A stretch of DNA of 16,933 nucleotides, taken from positions 1 to 16,933 of the forward strand of contig CAZCXP010000043.1 in NCBI GenBank assembly GCA_964502665.1, read 5' to 3'. This DNA comes from SOKG01 sp964502665. GTDB lineage: Bacteria > Chloroflexota > Dehalococcoidia > SZUA-161. A program made the translations under genes and the position numbers. Numbering within the stretch: the first letter of the stretch is position 1; each line of letters begins with the position of its first letter. The notes under the pieces were generated by a model that had not been told where the DNA came from, searched no databases, and saw only the letters and a list, made by a program, of their open reading frames with translations. Positions 8,352 through 14,488 of the stretch are shown here, one piece after another.

Positions 8352-8660
8352 CTACCGCCCTTTCTTTCCCGTCAGCCTTACTCGAAGGCCAATCATATTG
8401 TGCATGTGGACGTGCTGCCCTGGCTTGATATCCTTTGTGGCCTCCCCGATGACCTCGCCGAATTTTATTATCTTGCTACCACAACCTATGTGCTTGACGC
8501 TGAACTTATGCTGGTACCTGATGGGCTCTACCAATTTCACTGACACAATCTGCCCGTTTATCTTCAAGTCCAAGTCGGTTCCCTGCTCCAGGTCTACTAG
8601 GGCGACACCTACGTTATCTTTGAAGTTCAACACTAGCCCTTTTATCCCCTCTTTTTTCAT
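8352..8660 (-). CDS. SAF-domain small subunit of UxaA-type dehydratase/sulfo-lyase
   Basis: 102 residues from the ATG at 8660, which is preceded by GAGG about 11 nt upstream. A TTG at 8687 would add nine residues and overlap the upstream stop by 4 nt (TTGA) but lacks a Shine-Dalgarno site. The protein is a SAF/UxaA N-terminal domain: DNVGVALVDL (15-24), a HKFSVKHI segment (51-58), KFGEVIGEATKDI (66-78) and the closing HVHMHN (83-88). In this family the domain binds substrate or metal next to the large subunit. It sits 2 bp before the large-subunit gene, so the two are very probably a complex. Confidence 0.85.
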   Translation of the reverse strand: MKKEGIKGLVLNFKDNVGVALVDLEQGTDLDLKINGQIVSVKLVEPIRYQHKFSVKHIGCGSKIIKFGEVIGEATKDIKPGQHVHMHNMIGLRVRLTGKKGR

Positions 8661-8683
8661 GACTAACAAGACCTCTTTCCAGT

Positions 8684-9742
8684 TCAAATGAAAGTTAATA
8701 GACGCTTCGGATTCTCAACCAGAAGAGTGTTTATCTGTTCATCGGTCACGCCTTTCATCCTCATTGTGGGTACCACATATCTTAAGATGTGAGCATAACC
8801 GTGTCCACCATACCGACACCGCATTGTCTTGAAGCAGATGTCCTGAGAAATAAGTATCTGATCCAGGTATCCTGCTTCGATGAGGCGTATTATTTCCTTG
8901 ATGCGGTAGCGGTCATTAGGCATGTCGATTTCAGGCATAAAATAGTAGTCCAGCTGCCCGAAGTGGTCGTACTCGAGATAGCAGCCTGTCTGTGCCAGCT
9001 CGCAGCGTAGTTCGTGGGTGAGCAGTGTCCGATCTATATCACACATTATGATACGACGTGGGTCGGCTCCGGCATCAGCCAGTATCTTGACAACTTTCAG
9101 TGGGTCGGCTTCATGGCGGGGGGCATGGATAGATATTGGAGCGCCTGTAATCTGTTGCGCATGAGCTCCGGCACGAAGCACTTTCAATTCGTTGGGATGT
9201 AGAGGGGATGATGTTCCAAGTTCACCTATGATTCCCGGTCGAATTCCAGTACCATCAACGCCCTCGGTTATCTCCTGCACAAATTCGTGTAGGATTTCAT
9301 CTTCAGTCTTGGTATCCATTTCTGCGCCATGAGCCGGCCAGACGTAATATCCTGAGCCCATAATTACGTTGAGGCCTGTTGCCCTGGCTATGCGCATTAA
9401 TGCTCTGGGGTCACGCTTGTGATTGCGGTTCGAGCAATCTACAATAGTGCTGCCTCCTTCCAACTTAAAGAGCATAGCCTCTTCAATAGCTTCTTGTTCA
9501 TCATCCAATGTAAGGTTGTCTATGGAGCTTAACTGGTGGTGGCGGACCCAATTGAGGTTCTCAAGACTGACTGGCTGCCTTGCGAGAGGCATATCACTTA
9601 TCAGTTCTGGCTCCCGGTAATATACACTGGCATCTACCATAAAATGTTCATGTGCAAGCGTAATCCCCAAATCCTCCGGGGATATTAGCCCCAGAACGGT
9701 TTGAACCCTTCCCCGAAGCTGACTTCTACTAATTGCTTCCAT
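8684..9742 (-). CDS. Phosphotriesterase-fold (PTE) metal-dependent hydrolase, likely lactonase/esterase
   Basis: 352 residues, PTE family. The first-strand metal motif is H31-x-H33 (AHEH). The residue that is a carboxylated Lys in classical PTE is E174 (IIGELG), as in the PHP subgroup. H206 (SIHAPR) and D301 (ISQD) complete recognisable ligands. The His expected on the sixth strand is missing: the segment reads MCDIDRT (233-239), with Asp235 or Met233 in its place depending on alignment. Family members hydrolyse lactones and esters. As first gene of the operon PTE-SAF-UxaA-AOR, ring opening of a lactone before the dehydratase is a reasonable inference. The ATG at 9742 has only a weak upstream AGAAG. 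Confidence 0.88.
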   Translation of the reverse strand: MEAISRSQLRGRVQTVLGLISPEDLGITLAHEHFMVDASVYYREPELISDMPLARQPVSLENLNWVRHHQLSSIDNLTLDDEQEAIEEAMLFKLEGGSTIVDCSNRNHKRDPRALMRIARATGLNVIMGSGYYVWPAHGAEMDTKTEDEILHEFVQEITEGVDGTGIRPGIIGELGTSSPLHPNELKVLRAGAHAQQITGAPISIHAPRHEADPLKVVKILADAGADPRRIIMCDIDRTLLTHELRCELAQTGCYLEYDHFGQLDYYFMPEIDMPNDRYRIKEIIRLIEAGYLDQILISQDICFKTMRCRYGGHGYAHILRYVVPTMRMKGVTDEQINTLLVENPKRLLTFI

Positions 9743-9768
9743 TGTTGTTGCTTCTATCGTTTTAAGAG

Positions 9769-9797
9769 ATTCTAATCCGCCGCAAGTTGTTTTTCAA
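9769..9797 (-). promoter_or_regulatory. Sigma-70-type promoter of the PTE-UxaA-AOR operon
   Basis: On the minus strand TTGAAA (9797-9792) and TAGAAT (9774-9769) are separated by 17 bp, each 5/6 to consensus. The predicted start near 9762 gives a leader of about 20 nt before the ATG at 9742. A perfect 5-bp inverted repeat CGCCC/GGGCG (9802-9806 and 9811-9815) lies just upstream of the -35 box and could be an operator (inferred). Confidence 0.65.
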
Positions 9798-9885
9798 CCA
9801 CCGCCCCGACGGGCGTTGTTTAGTTGTTTAGAAGTTGGTTGCTTGACTCAATGTTGGCTCGCTGGTGAGCTTACTGCGGAAAGGA

Positions 9886-9906
9886 GGCGAGGGGTTCCCG
9901 CCTTTT
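9886..9906 (+). terminator. Terminator-like hairpin with T-tract next to the tRNA fragment
   Basis: GGCG (9886-9889) and CGCC (9899-9902) can pair, or GGC/GCC plus GGG/CCC, followed by TTTT at 9903-9906. It would stop plus-strand transcription, but no plus-strand gene precedes it within the preceding 4.7 kb. It ends six bases before the tRNA-Pro 3' fragment. Confidence 0.35.
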
Positions 9907-9912
9907 GTCGGT

Positions 9913-9971
9913 CATGGTTTGGGCCCATGAGGTCGGCGGTTCAAATCCGCCCATCCTGACCATCAACTCGG
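9913..9971 (+). pseudogene. tRNA-Pro 3' fragment, candidate attachment-site duplicate
   Basis: 59 bp align without gaps to 1052-1110: 55 of 59 bases are identical. The copy keeps the anticodon arm (anticodon TGG), the T arm and CCA, plus 9 bp of downstream flank, but lacks the 5' acceptor strand and D arm. Two C-to-T changes break acceptor-stem complementarity. The 306-bp gene-free gap 9743-10048 otherwise holds the promoter of the PTE operon, short hairpins and no ORF I would support. Confidence 0.85.
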
Positions 9972-10048
9972 CAGTCGAGATCGGGACCTCATGACTCCGC
10001 TGAGTGGCGAAATCTAAACAGAAATACGGTCTCTCATATTTGTAGCTA

Positions 10049-11281
10049 TCATTGATCTGACCTTCTATTACGTCTCCACAGCAAATCGTTCAACAAATCC
10101 AAGTAATCCAGAAGGAGCCTCGTTATCAGAAAATTCTGCCTTACAGTTTCCCTACCCTCTTTGCCCATCTGCTTTGCCGTGTCTCGATCCTGCAAGAGTC
10201 TTATGACCTTATCGGCAAACCCTTTTGTATCATGGGGTTCGACTAGAAAGCCATTATGCGGCTCCCTAAATTGGATGGGAATCCCCCCTACGTTTGTGGC
10301 CACTACAGGTGTTTCCTTCCATAAGGCCTCGGTTACGCAAAGGGAGAATCCCTCTTTTAGGGACTTTTGCAGCACTAGTGTTGAGAATCGTTGTATGGCG
10401 TTGACGAGGATTTGGCTGGTACCCTTAATGAATATAACGTCGCCTGTTTCAACAAGCTTCTCAGCTTTGCGATATGTCCTTGAAAACACCTCAGCGCCTT
10501 CCGGGTCATCTACGGATGACGAATAGCAATAAAGCAGCCTGCAGTCGACCTTTTCCTTGACGCGTTCGAAGGCTTCAAGCACACCTTCGGGATCTTTCCA
10601 GCGATCCATCCTTGAAACCTGCGTTATAACAGGCTTATCTGTTGGTATGCCAGCTTCCTGAACACGTTGCAGTGCCTCTTCTGTAGAGAGCTCCCTGTTC
10701 TTGGGAGATAAAGGGTCAATAGCAGGGTAGATAACCCTCTGCTCCACTGGGAGGTCCTTCTTTGTGTACCCGTCACTGGACATGACAACCATATCATGCC
10801 TAAGGATGAACCTCTTAAGGAATTGCCAGAGCTCTTCATTAGGGTTTGACAGGTCTACATGGCACCGCCAAACCCAGGGCTCCCTCTTCTTGTAGAATTT
10901 TATGAGCGGTAGAGGTTGGGGGTCATGCACGATTACGCAATCAGCATCTATCTGGCAATAGGTAGAAAAGGCCTGGTTGGTTTGGACGTATAGCTGCTCT
11001 TTTGCCTTGTCAATGTGTACTGGACTGCCCTGAAGGCCATTGTGAAACTCCTTTGTCAGTGCGAAAAAATCAGGAGTTCCGTGAAGTACTCTCCAATCTG
11101 TCTCTATGCCCACGTCATTCATCAGCAGTATCAGGGAATTGAGTATTTCGGCGACACCACCGCCTTCATTGGTGGAGTTAATGTGTACAACACGCCTTCC
11201 CTGAAGCCTTCTCGCCTTCTTGTAGATTTCGGCTATAGTCTCATCCCCGACGACTTCTCTATAATCATCCAAACTCTTCAT
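10049..11281 (-). CDS. treT: Trehalose synthase TreT (GT4 trehalose glycosyltransferring synthase)
   Basis: 410 residues, the usual TreT length. Two Rossmann-like GT-B domains are present. The TreT-typical EGGGVAEIL is at 39-47. The donor-phosphate segment QVSRMDRWKDP is at 221-231 (R224, K229). The EX7E motif is E310-E318 (EGFSLCVTE). TreT joins the glucose of a nucleotide-glucose donor to free glucose, giving alpha,alpha-trehalose in the cytoplasm; it is reversible and found in archaea and thermophilic/anaerobic bacteria. No other trehalose or maltose genes are next to it. The ATG at 11281 has a purine-rich GAAAGG region about 8 nt upstream. Just outside the tRNA-Pro repeat, it probably belongs to the core chromosome. 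Confidence 0.93.
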   Translation of the reverse strand: MKSLDDYREVVGDETIAEIYKKARRLQGRRVVHINSTNEGGGVAEILNSLILLMNDVGIETDWRVLHGTPDFFALTKEFHNGLQGSPVHIDKAKEQLYVQTNQAFSTYCQIDADCVIVHDPQPLPLIKFYKKREPWVWRCHVDLSNPNEELWQFLKRFILRHDMVVMSSDGYTKKDLPVEQRVIYPAIDPLSPKNRELSTEEALQRVQEAGIPTDKPVITQVSRMDRWKDPEGVLEAFERVKEKVDCRLLYCYSSSVDDPEGAEVFSRTYRKAEKLVETGDVIFIKGTSQILVNAIQRFSTLVLQKSLKEGFSLCVTEALWKETPVVATNVGGIPIQFREPHNGFLVEPHDTKGFADKVIRLLQDRDTAKQMGKEGRETVRQNFLITRLLLDYLDLLNDLLWRRNRRSDQ

Positions 11282-11633
11282 GGCCCAAGCCTTTCTTTCT
11301 TTTTTCTGTTGTTAATAGGCGCAGAGTGCAAGGAGTGGGGCACTCTTTTTTGCCATAAGCGTTCGTCAGGTTGACATACCTCTTCTGGCTTTCCGTCGCC
11401 TTAGCATACTGCTCATTTGGTATGCATTCTATGGGCCTTTCGAACAATTTTGGATAGGAAAATGGTACTGCATTTACTGTAAAATGGGTGCAGCGCTGGA
11501 TTCGGGGCATGCCGATGGTGGGTCTGTTGGCATTCCTTACAACTCCAAAGGCAGAGGTGCAGAGGGCGGTAATCCGATACCCAATTAGGAGGGAGAGGTA
11601 GAAATGTGCTCCTTCAAACTCGTTGCTCGACAT
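11265..11633 (-). CDS. Doubtful hypothetical protein upstream of treT
   Basis: An open frame of 122 codons begins at ATG 11633 (AGGA four to five bases upstream) and overlaps the treT start by 17 bp. I recognise no family. The first 80 residues have a fairly natural composition and codon use, for example a HFYLSLLIGYRI segment at 10-21. The last 40 are lysine- and threonine-rich and traverse a terminator-like hairpin. It may be a small gene, a decayed gene, or a chance frame. It fills an otherwise empty 405-bp gap (11282-11686), which also holds the MarR promoter. Confidence 0.25.
   Translation of the reverse strand: MSSNEFEGAHFYLSLLIGYRITALCTSAFGVVRNANRPTIGMPRIQRCTHFTVNAVPFSYPKLFERPIECIPNEQYAKATESQKRYVNLTNAYGKKECPTPCTLRLLTTEKRKKGLGHEEFG
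11323..11351 (+). terminator. Intrinsic-terminator-like hairpin, plus orientation
   Basis: AGAGTGC (11323-11329) pairs perfectly with GCACTCT (11340-11346) across a 10-nt loop, and is followed by five further T residues (11347-11351). It is oriented to stop plus-strand transcripts coming from within treT (antisense), upstream of the MarR gene. Confidence 0.5.
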
Positions 11634-11651
11634 CAGGTCCTGTGATATAAT
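11623..11651 (+). promoter_or_regulatory. Promoter of the MarR gene with possible operator
   Basis: A perfect TATAAT -10 box (11646-11651) has TTGCTC (11623-11628) 17 bp upstream; the -35 matches only TTG. The MarR ATG is 36 nt downstream with GGAGG at 11676-11680. GGTCCTG (11636-11642) and CAGGGAC (11654-11660) form an imperfect dyad around the -10 box, a plausible site for MarR autorepression (inferred). Confidence 0.55.
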
Positions 11652-11686
11652 CCCAGGGACAATATTCGCATAGTGGGAGGTATAGG

Positions 11687-12196
11687 ATGTACGATCTTCA
11701 GTTTAGCGAGACAGCTATGACCACATGGACTTTGCTTCGACAAACTTGGACAGCGGTGAATAAGGTGGCCGAGATAAAGCTTGCCAAGGTAGGCTTAACA
11801 CCCGAGAAGGCCGCTGTTCTGTGGTTTTGCAGGGACTATCCTGGCACGCTGACCCCTGCTGAGATAGCGCGGTTGACGTTCCGGGAGAATCAGACCATTG
11901 CCGGGTTGCTCAATAGAATGGAAAAAGATGGGCTGGTAAGAAGGATACCGAAGCGCAAGGGGCACCCCTTCACAGAAGTCAAGCTAACTGCCAAGGGGAA
12001 GGAAGCCTGCGGCCCTGGAGTAGAGGTGTATAAGAAGGTGATCACAGGTCTGATGTCAGATATGCCGGCGGAAGAGCAGCGGCATCTTCAAAAGGTTCTG
12101 GGAGGACTGCGGGACAAGATGATGCAAGAAATGCATATGGAATTAAGGAAGCCGGCGGGCTATCCTGCAGATGAGCCTATTCCCGTGATATGGTAG
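11687..12196 (+). CDS. MarR-family transcriptional regulator
   Basis: 169 residues. A helical N-terminus (8-40) leads into a winged helix-turn-helix: LTPAEIARLTFRENQTIAGLLNRME (about 55-79) is the HTH and recognition helix. The wing (about 82-101) contains RRIPKRKGHPFTEVKLT. A C-terminal helical dimerisation segment (108-148) follows. GGAGG lies six bases before the ATG. MarR proteins are dimeric repressors released by small ligands. The plus-strand neighbours downstream, after a 184-bp gap, are membrane-protein and ABC-exporter genes, likely targets together with its own promoter (inferred). Confidence 0.9.
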   Translation: MYDLQFSETAMTTWTLLRQTWTAVNKVAEIKLAKVGLTPEKAAVLWFCRDYPGTLTPAEIARLTFRENQTIAGLLNRMEKDGLVRRIPKRKGHPFTEVKLTAKGKEACGPGVEVYKKVITGLMSDMPAEEQRHLQKVLGGLRDKMMQEMHMELRKPAGYPADEPIPVIW

Positions 12197-12204
12197 GGCA
12201 AGTT

Positions 12205-12220
12205 TAGCGCGCTGGCGCTA
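12205..12220 (+). terminator. Short hairpin after the MarR gene
   Basis: TAGCGC/GCGCTA arms with a GCTG tetraloop begin 8 nt after the MarR stop and are followed by CATTTTC. It is a weak candidate terminator for MarR. Confidence 0.35.
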
Positions 12221-12263
12221 CATTTTCTCATGCCGGACGATTGCTCCGGATAGGGCGATCGGC

Positions 12264-12303
12264 AAAAACAGGCTGGGTATCTCCAAAGAACACCCAGCCT
12301 GTT
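12264..12303 (-). terminator. Strong 12-bp hairpin with T-tract on the minus strand
   Basis: AACAGGCTGGGT (12267-12278) and ACCCAGCCTGTT (12292-12303) are perfect complements with a 13-nt loop. The A-run at 12264-12268 becomes TTTTT on the minus strand, so the intrinsic terminator is correctly built for leftward transcription. No minus-strand gene lies to its right until 16624. On the plus strand it is a stem without a T-tract between MarR and the ABC operon. Confidence 0.6.
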
Positions 12304-12380
12304 GAATCAATACAAGTAGTGACACCTGATGCCCTAGATTCATATTCATTTGCGGTTTCAGTCCTATTCAGGAGGCCTCG

Positions 12381-12590
12381 ATGAATGACGAGCTGGAGCT
12401 CGGTCAGCTTGTACTCCTGATCATCCCTCTGGTGCTGGTTCAGCTTGGGCTCATGGCCTTCGCCCTTTATGACCTGGTAAGACGAGAGCGGGTCAGGGGG
12501 GGCAGCAAGTGGTTGTGGGGGATCATCATCGTGGTGGTTAGTATCATAGGGCCCGTCCTCTATTTCGTGCTCGGGCGTGAGGAGGAGTAG
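12381..12590 (+). CDS. Small membrane protein with PLDc_N-type domain
   Basis: 69 residues. Two transmembrane helices (about 9-32 and 44-64) flank a basic loop (DLVRRERVRGGSKWLW). The pattern W-x-W-G-I-I-I-V-V-V followed by IGPVLYFVLGR is typical of the PLDc_N (phospholipase D nuclease N-terminal) domain, which also occurs alone in small proteins near ABC exporters. AGGAGG ends five bases before the ATG. It ends 5 bp before the ATPase TTG start, so it is probably co-translated with the exporter. Function unknown. Confidence 0.85.
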   Translation: MNDELELGQLVLLIIPLVLVQLGLMAFALYDLVRRERVRGGSKWLWGIIIVVVSIIGPVLYFVLGREEE

Positions 12591-12595
12591 TCTCT

Positions 12596-13537
12596 TTGCA
12601 AGCAATCAGTTGCCAGGGGCTCAGCAAGCACTACGGTAGCATTGTTGCACTGGACAACCTCGACCTGACCATCGAAGAACGAGCGATCTTCGGCTTTCTG
12701 GGTCCTAACGGTGCGGGCAAGACTACCACCCTGAGAATACTTGCGGGCTTGAGCGCGCCGACAAGCGGCAGGGCCTGGGTGGCTGGAGAGGAGGTTGTCC
12801 CCAACTCCATCCCCCTCCAGAGCAGGATAGGCTACCTCCCTGAAGAGCCCGTCTTCTATAACTGGATGACGGGCAGGGAGTATCTCGCCTTTGTCGGAGA
12901 GCTCTTTCGTTTGCCTTCCAAAGAAAGCAGAGCACGGTGCGAGGAGCTACTGGAGCTGGTGGACCTGACTCACGATGCTTCGCGCAGGGTGGGTGGTTAC
13001 TCCCGGGGGATGAGGCAGCGGCTGGGCATTGCCCAGGCCCTGATGAACAAGCCCAGCGTGCTCTTTCTGGATGAGCCCTGCTCTGCCCTCGATCCTCTGG
13101 GGAGGGCTGAGGTATTGGAGACGCTCATTCGGCTGAAGGAACAGGCGACCACCATCTTCATGTCGAGCCATATTCTTGCCGATGTGGAAAGGGTCTGCGA
13201 TGTGGTCGGCATAATCGACAGGGGCAGGATTGTCGTGGAGGCCGGAGTTGAGGAACTGCGCCAGCGTTTCGCCCGTCCTGTCTTTGAACTGGAGTTCGAG
13301 GAGCCGGGCTCTTTTTTCGTTGGGGTGCTTGAGCCCTTGCCCTGGGTGGAGAAGGTGGGGGTTGAGGAAGCAGGCAACGTGTTCAGGATTAGAGTCCATG
13401 CCAGGGATGTTGCCAGGGCCAAGGCAGAGCTGCCGAAGTTGGTCGTGGAAAGCGGACTCACGCTGCGCCACTACCAGCTTGCGCTGCCCACCCTGGAAGA
13501 CGTATTTTTCGGACTACTGGGCAATAGGAAAGGCTAG
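12596..13537 (+). CDS. ABC transporter ATP-binding protein
   Basis: 313 residues. Walker A GPNGAGKT at 36-43, Q-loop region GYLPEEP at 79-85, signature YSRGMRQR at 135-142 in place of LSGGQ, Walker B VLFLDEP at 155-161, and H-loop H192. A C-terminal extension of about 90 residues (220-313) is typical of the CcmA/NatA/DrrA-type exporters. The start is TTG at 12596, with GGAGGAG at 12581-12587 eight bases upstream; no better start is present. The stop overlaps the permease start by one base. It powers the adjacent ABC-2 permease at the inner face of the membrane; the substrate is unknown. Confidence 0.93.
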   Translation: MQAISCQGLSKHYGSIVALDNLDLTIEERAIFGFLGPNGAGKTTTLRILAGLSAPTSGRAWVAGEEVVPNSIPLQSRIGYLPEEPVFYNWMTGREYLAFVGELFRLPSKESRARCEELLELVDLTHDASRRVGGYSRGMRQRLGIAQALMNKPSVLFLDEPCSALDPLGRAEVLETLIRLKEQATTIFMSSHILADVERVCDVVGIIDRGRIVVEAGVEELRQRFARPVFELEFEEPGSFFVGVLEPLPWVEKVGVEEAGNVFRIRVHARDVARAKAELPKLVVESGLTLRHYQLALPTLEDVFFGLLGNRKG

Positions 13538-14286
13538 TGCATAGCTTCGTTGTTCTATTCAAGAAAGAGCTGAGAGGGAATCTTAGAACCTACAGGCTGT
13601 TTATCGTGGTCGCCGTCTTCTTCGTCTTCGGGCTGGGCACTCCCTTGCTGCTGAAGTATCTCCATGCGCTCGTGCCTGCGGAGGACGCTGGCATAGTGAT
13701 TCCTGAGTTTACCGCCGTGGACGCGGTCGAGGGGTTTTTCGACACCATCGGTCAGGTGGGGTTGATAGCAGCTATTCTGCTGGCTATGGGTGCGGTAGCA
13801 AGGGAGAGGGAGACGGGGACGGCCGCGATGACACTCAGCAAGCCAGTGGGCTGCGGTCCCTTTATTGCTGCCAAGCTGGCTGCCCTTGCGCTGGTCTTTG
13901 CAATAGCGCTAGCGGTAGGAGCCGTTGGCTGCTACATCTACACGGTGATCCTCTTTGAAAGCCTCAGTGCCTCGGACTTCTTTTCAGGTGTCCTTCTGGC
14001 TGGCCTCTATCTCCTGGTATGCCTTGCGGTGACTGTGATGTATAGCTCCTTTTTCAAGAACCAGTTGGCGGCAGGAGCGCTGGCTCTGGTCACCCTCATC
14101 GCCCTGGCGGCAACCGCCGGGCTGCCGCTGATGGAGGACTACAGCCCCGGCGCTCTCCTGCCCTGGTCTCAGCGCGTTGCTTCGGGGAGTGGCCCCGATG
14201 CCTGGGGCGCTCTGATAGTCAGCATCGGGGTGGTAGTCCTGACTACCATCATCGGCTGGCAGGTCTTCAAGAGAAAAGAGCTGTAA
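13537..14286 (+). CDS. ABC-2 family transporter permease
   Basis: 249 residues with about six transmembrane segments (near 20-40, 72-90, 111-138, 149-170, 176-197 and 223-241). The cytoplasmic loop ARERETGTAAMTLSKPV (88-104) is the hallmark of NosY/ABC-2 permeases, and the protein ends in VFKRKEL as many do. The GTG start at 13537 overlaps the ATPase TAG by one base, indicating translational coupling, and AGGAAAGG precedes it. It forms the membrane channel of the exporter with the ATPase. Confidence 0.9.
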   Translation: MHSFVVLFKKELRGNLRTYRLFIVVAVFFVFGLGTPLLLKYLHALVPAEDAGIVIPEFTAVDAVEGFFDTIGQVGLIAAILLAMGAVARERETGTAAMTLSKPVGCGPFIAAKLAALALVFAIALAVGAVGCYIYTVILFESLSASDFFSGVLLAGLYLLVCLAVTVMYSSFFKNQLAAGALALVTLIALAATAGLPLMEDYSPGALLPWSQRVASGSGPDAWGALIVSIGVVVLTTIIGWQVFKRKEL

Positions 14287-14301
14287 CCACCTAAGCAAAA
14301 C

Positions 14302-14350
14302 GGAGGTGGGCAGGAGTAAGGTGGGTGGAGTGATAACGCAACCCACCTCC
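14302..14350. repeat. REP-like hairpin with two competing left arms
   Basis: GGAGGTGGG (14302-14310) is a perfect 9-bp complement of CCCACCTCC (14342-14350). AGGTGGGT (14319-14326) is an equally perfect 8-bp complement of ACCCACCT (14341-14348). The two stems exclude each other. The element begins 16 nt after the permease stop and could cap its mRNA. Confidence 0.6.
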
Positions 14351-14360
14351 CAGAGGCGTA

Positions 14361-14459
14361 GGCTATCAGCTATCAGTTCTCAGTGGTCCGATGAATGTCG
14401 CTAGTATTTTTCGGCCAAGACCGATTACTGACTACTGACGGCTGATCGCTGACCGCTGG
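14361..14459. repeat. Inverted TCAG-rich heptamer-like repeats
   Basis: CTATCAG repeated (14363-14376) with TTCTCAGT following is mirrored by TTACTGACTACTGACGG and CTGATCGCTGAC (14425-14453). The two clusters face each other across a unique centre and lie inside the GGTGGGT hairpins. No coding potential is seen from 14287 to 14571. Confidence 0.5.
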
Positions 14460-14461
14460 TT

Positions 14462-14488
14462 GGTGGGTTTCACTGCGTTACACCCACC
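14462..14488. repeat. GGTGGGT palindromic element
   Basis: GGTGGGT (14462-14468) and ACCCACC (14482-14488) form a 7-bp stem around TTCACTGCGTTAC. It resembles the widespread 'GGTGGGTTA-CGC-ACCCACC' intergenic repeats of many bacteria and is related to the hairpin at 14319-14348. Confidence 0.6.

Noticed and set aside
9014..9202. Plus-strand frame inside the PTE gene
   Set aside because: Shadow of a clear PTE-family coding sequence on the other strand.
1331..9742. Canonical altronate/glucuronate or SuyAB sulfolactate pathway
   Set aside because: No uronate isomerase, mannonate dehydratase, KDG kinase/aldolase, sulfonate transporter or sulfite exporter is in the window, so neither pathway can be named with confidence.
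9913..9971. Second functional tRNA-Pro
   Set aside because: The 5' acceptor strand and D arm are missing and the acceptor 3' strand has two changes, so no cloverleaf forms.
12947..13471. Long minus-strand frames opposite the ABC ATPase
   Set aside because: The plus strand carries all ABC motifs; these are antisense shadows of high-GC coding sequence.
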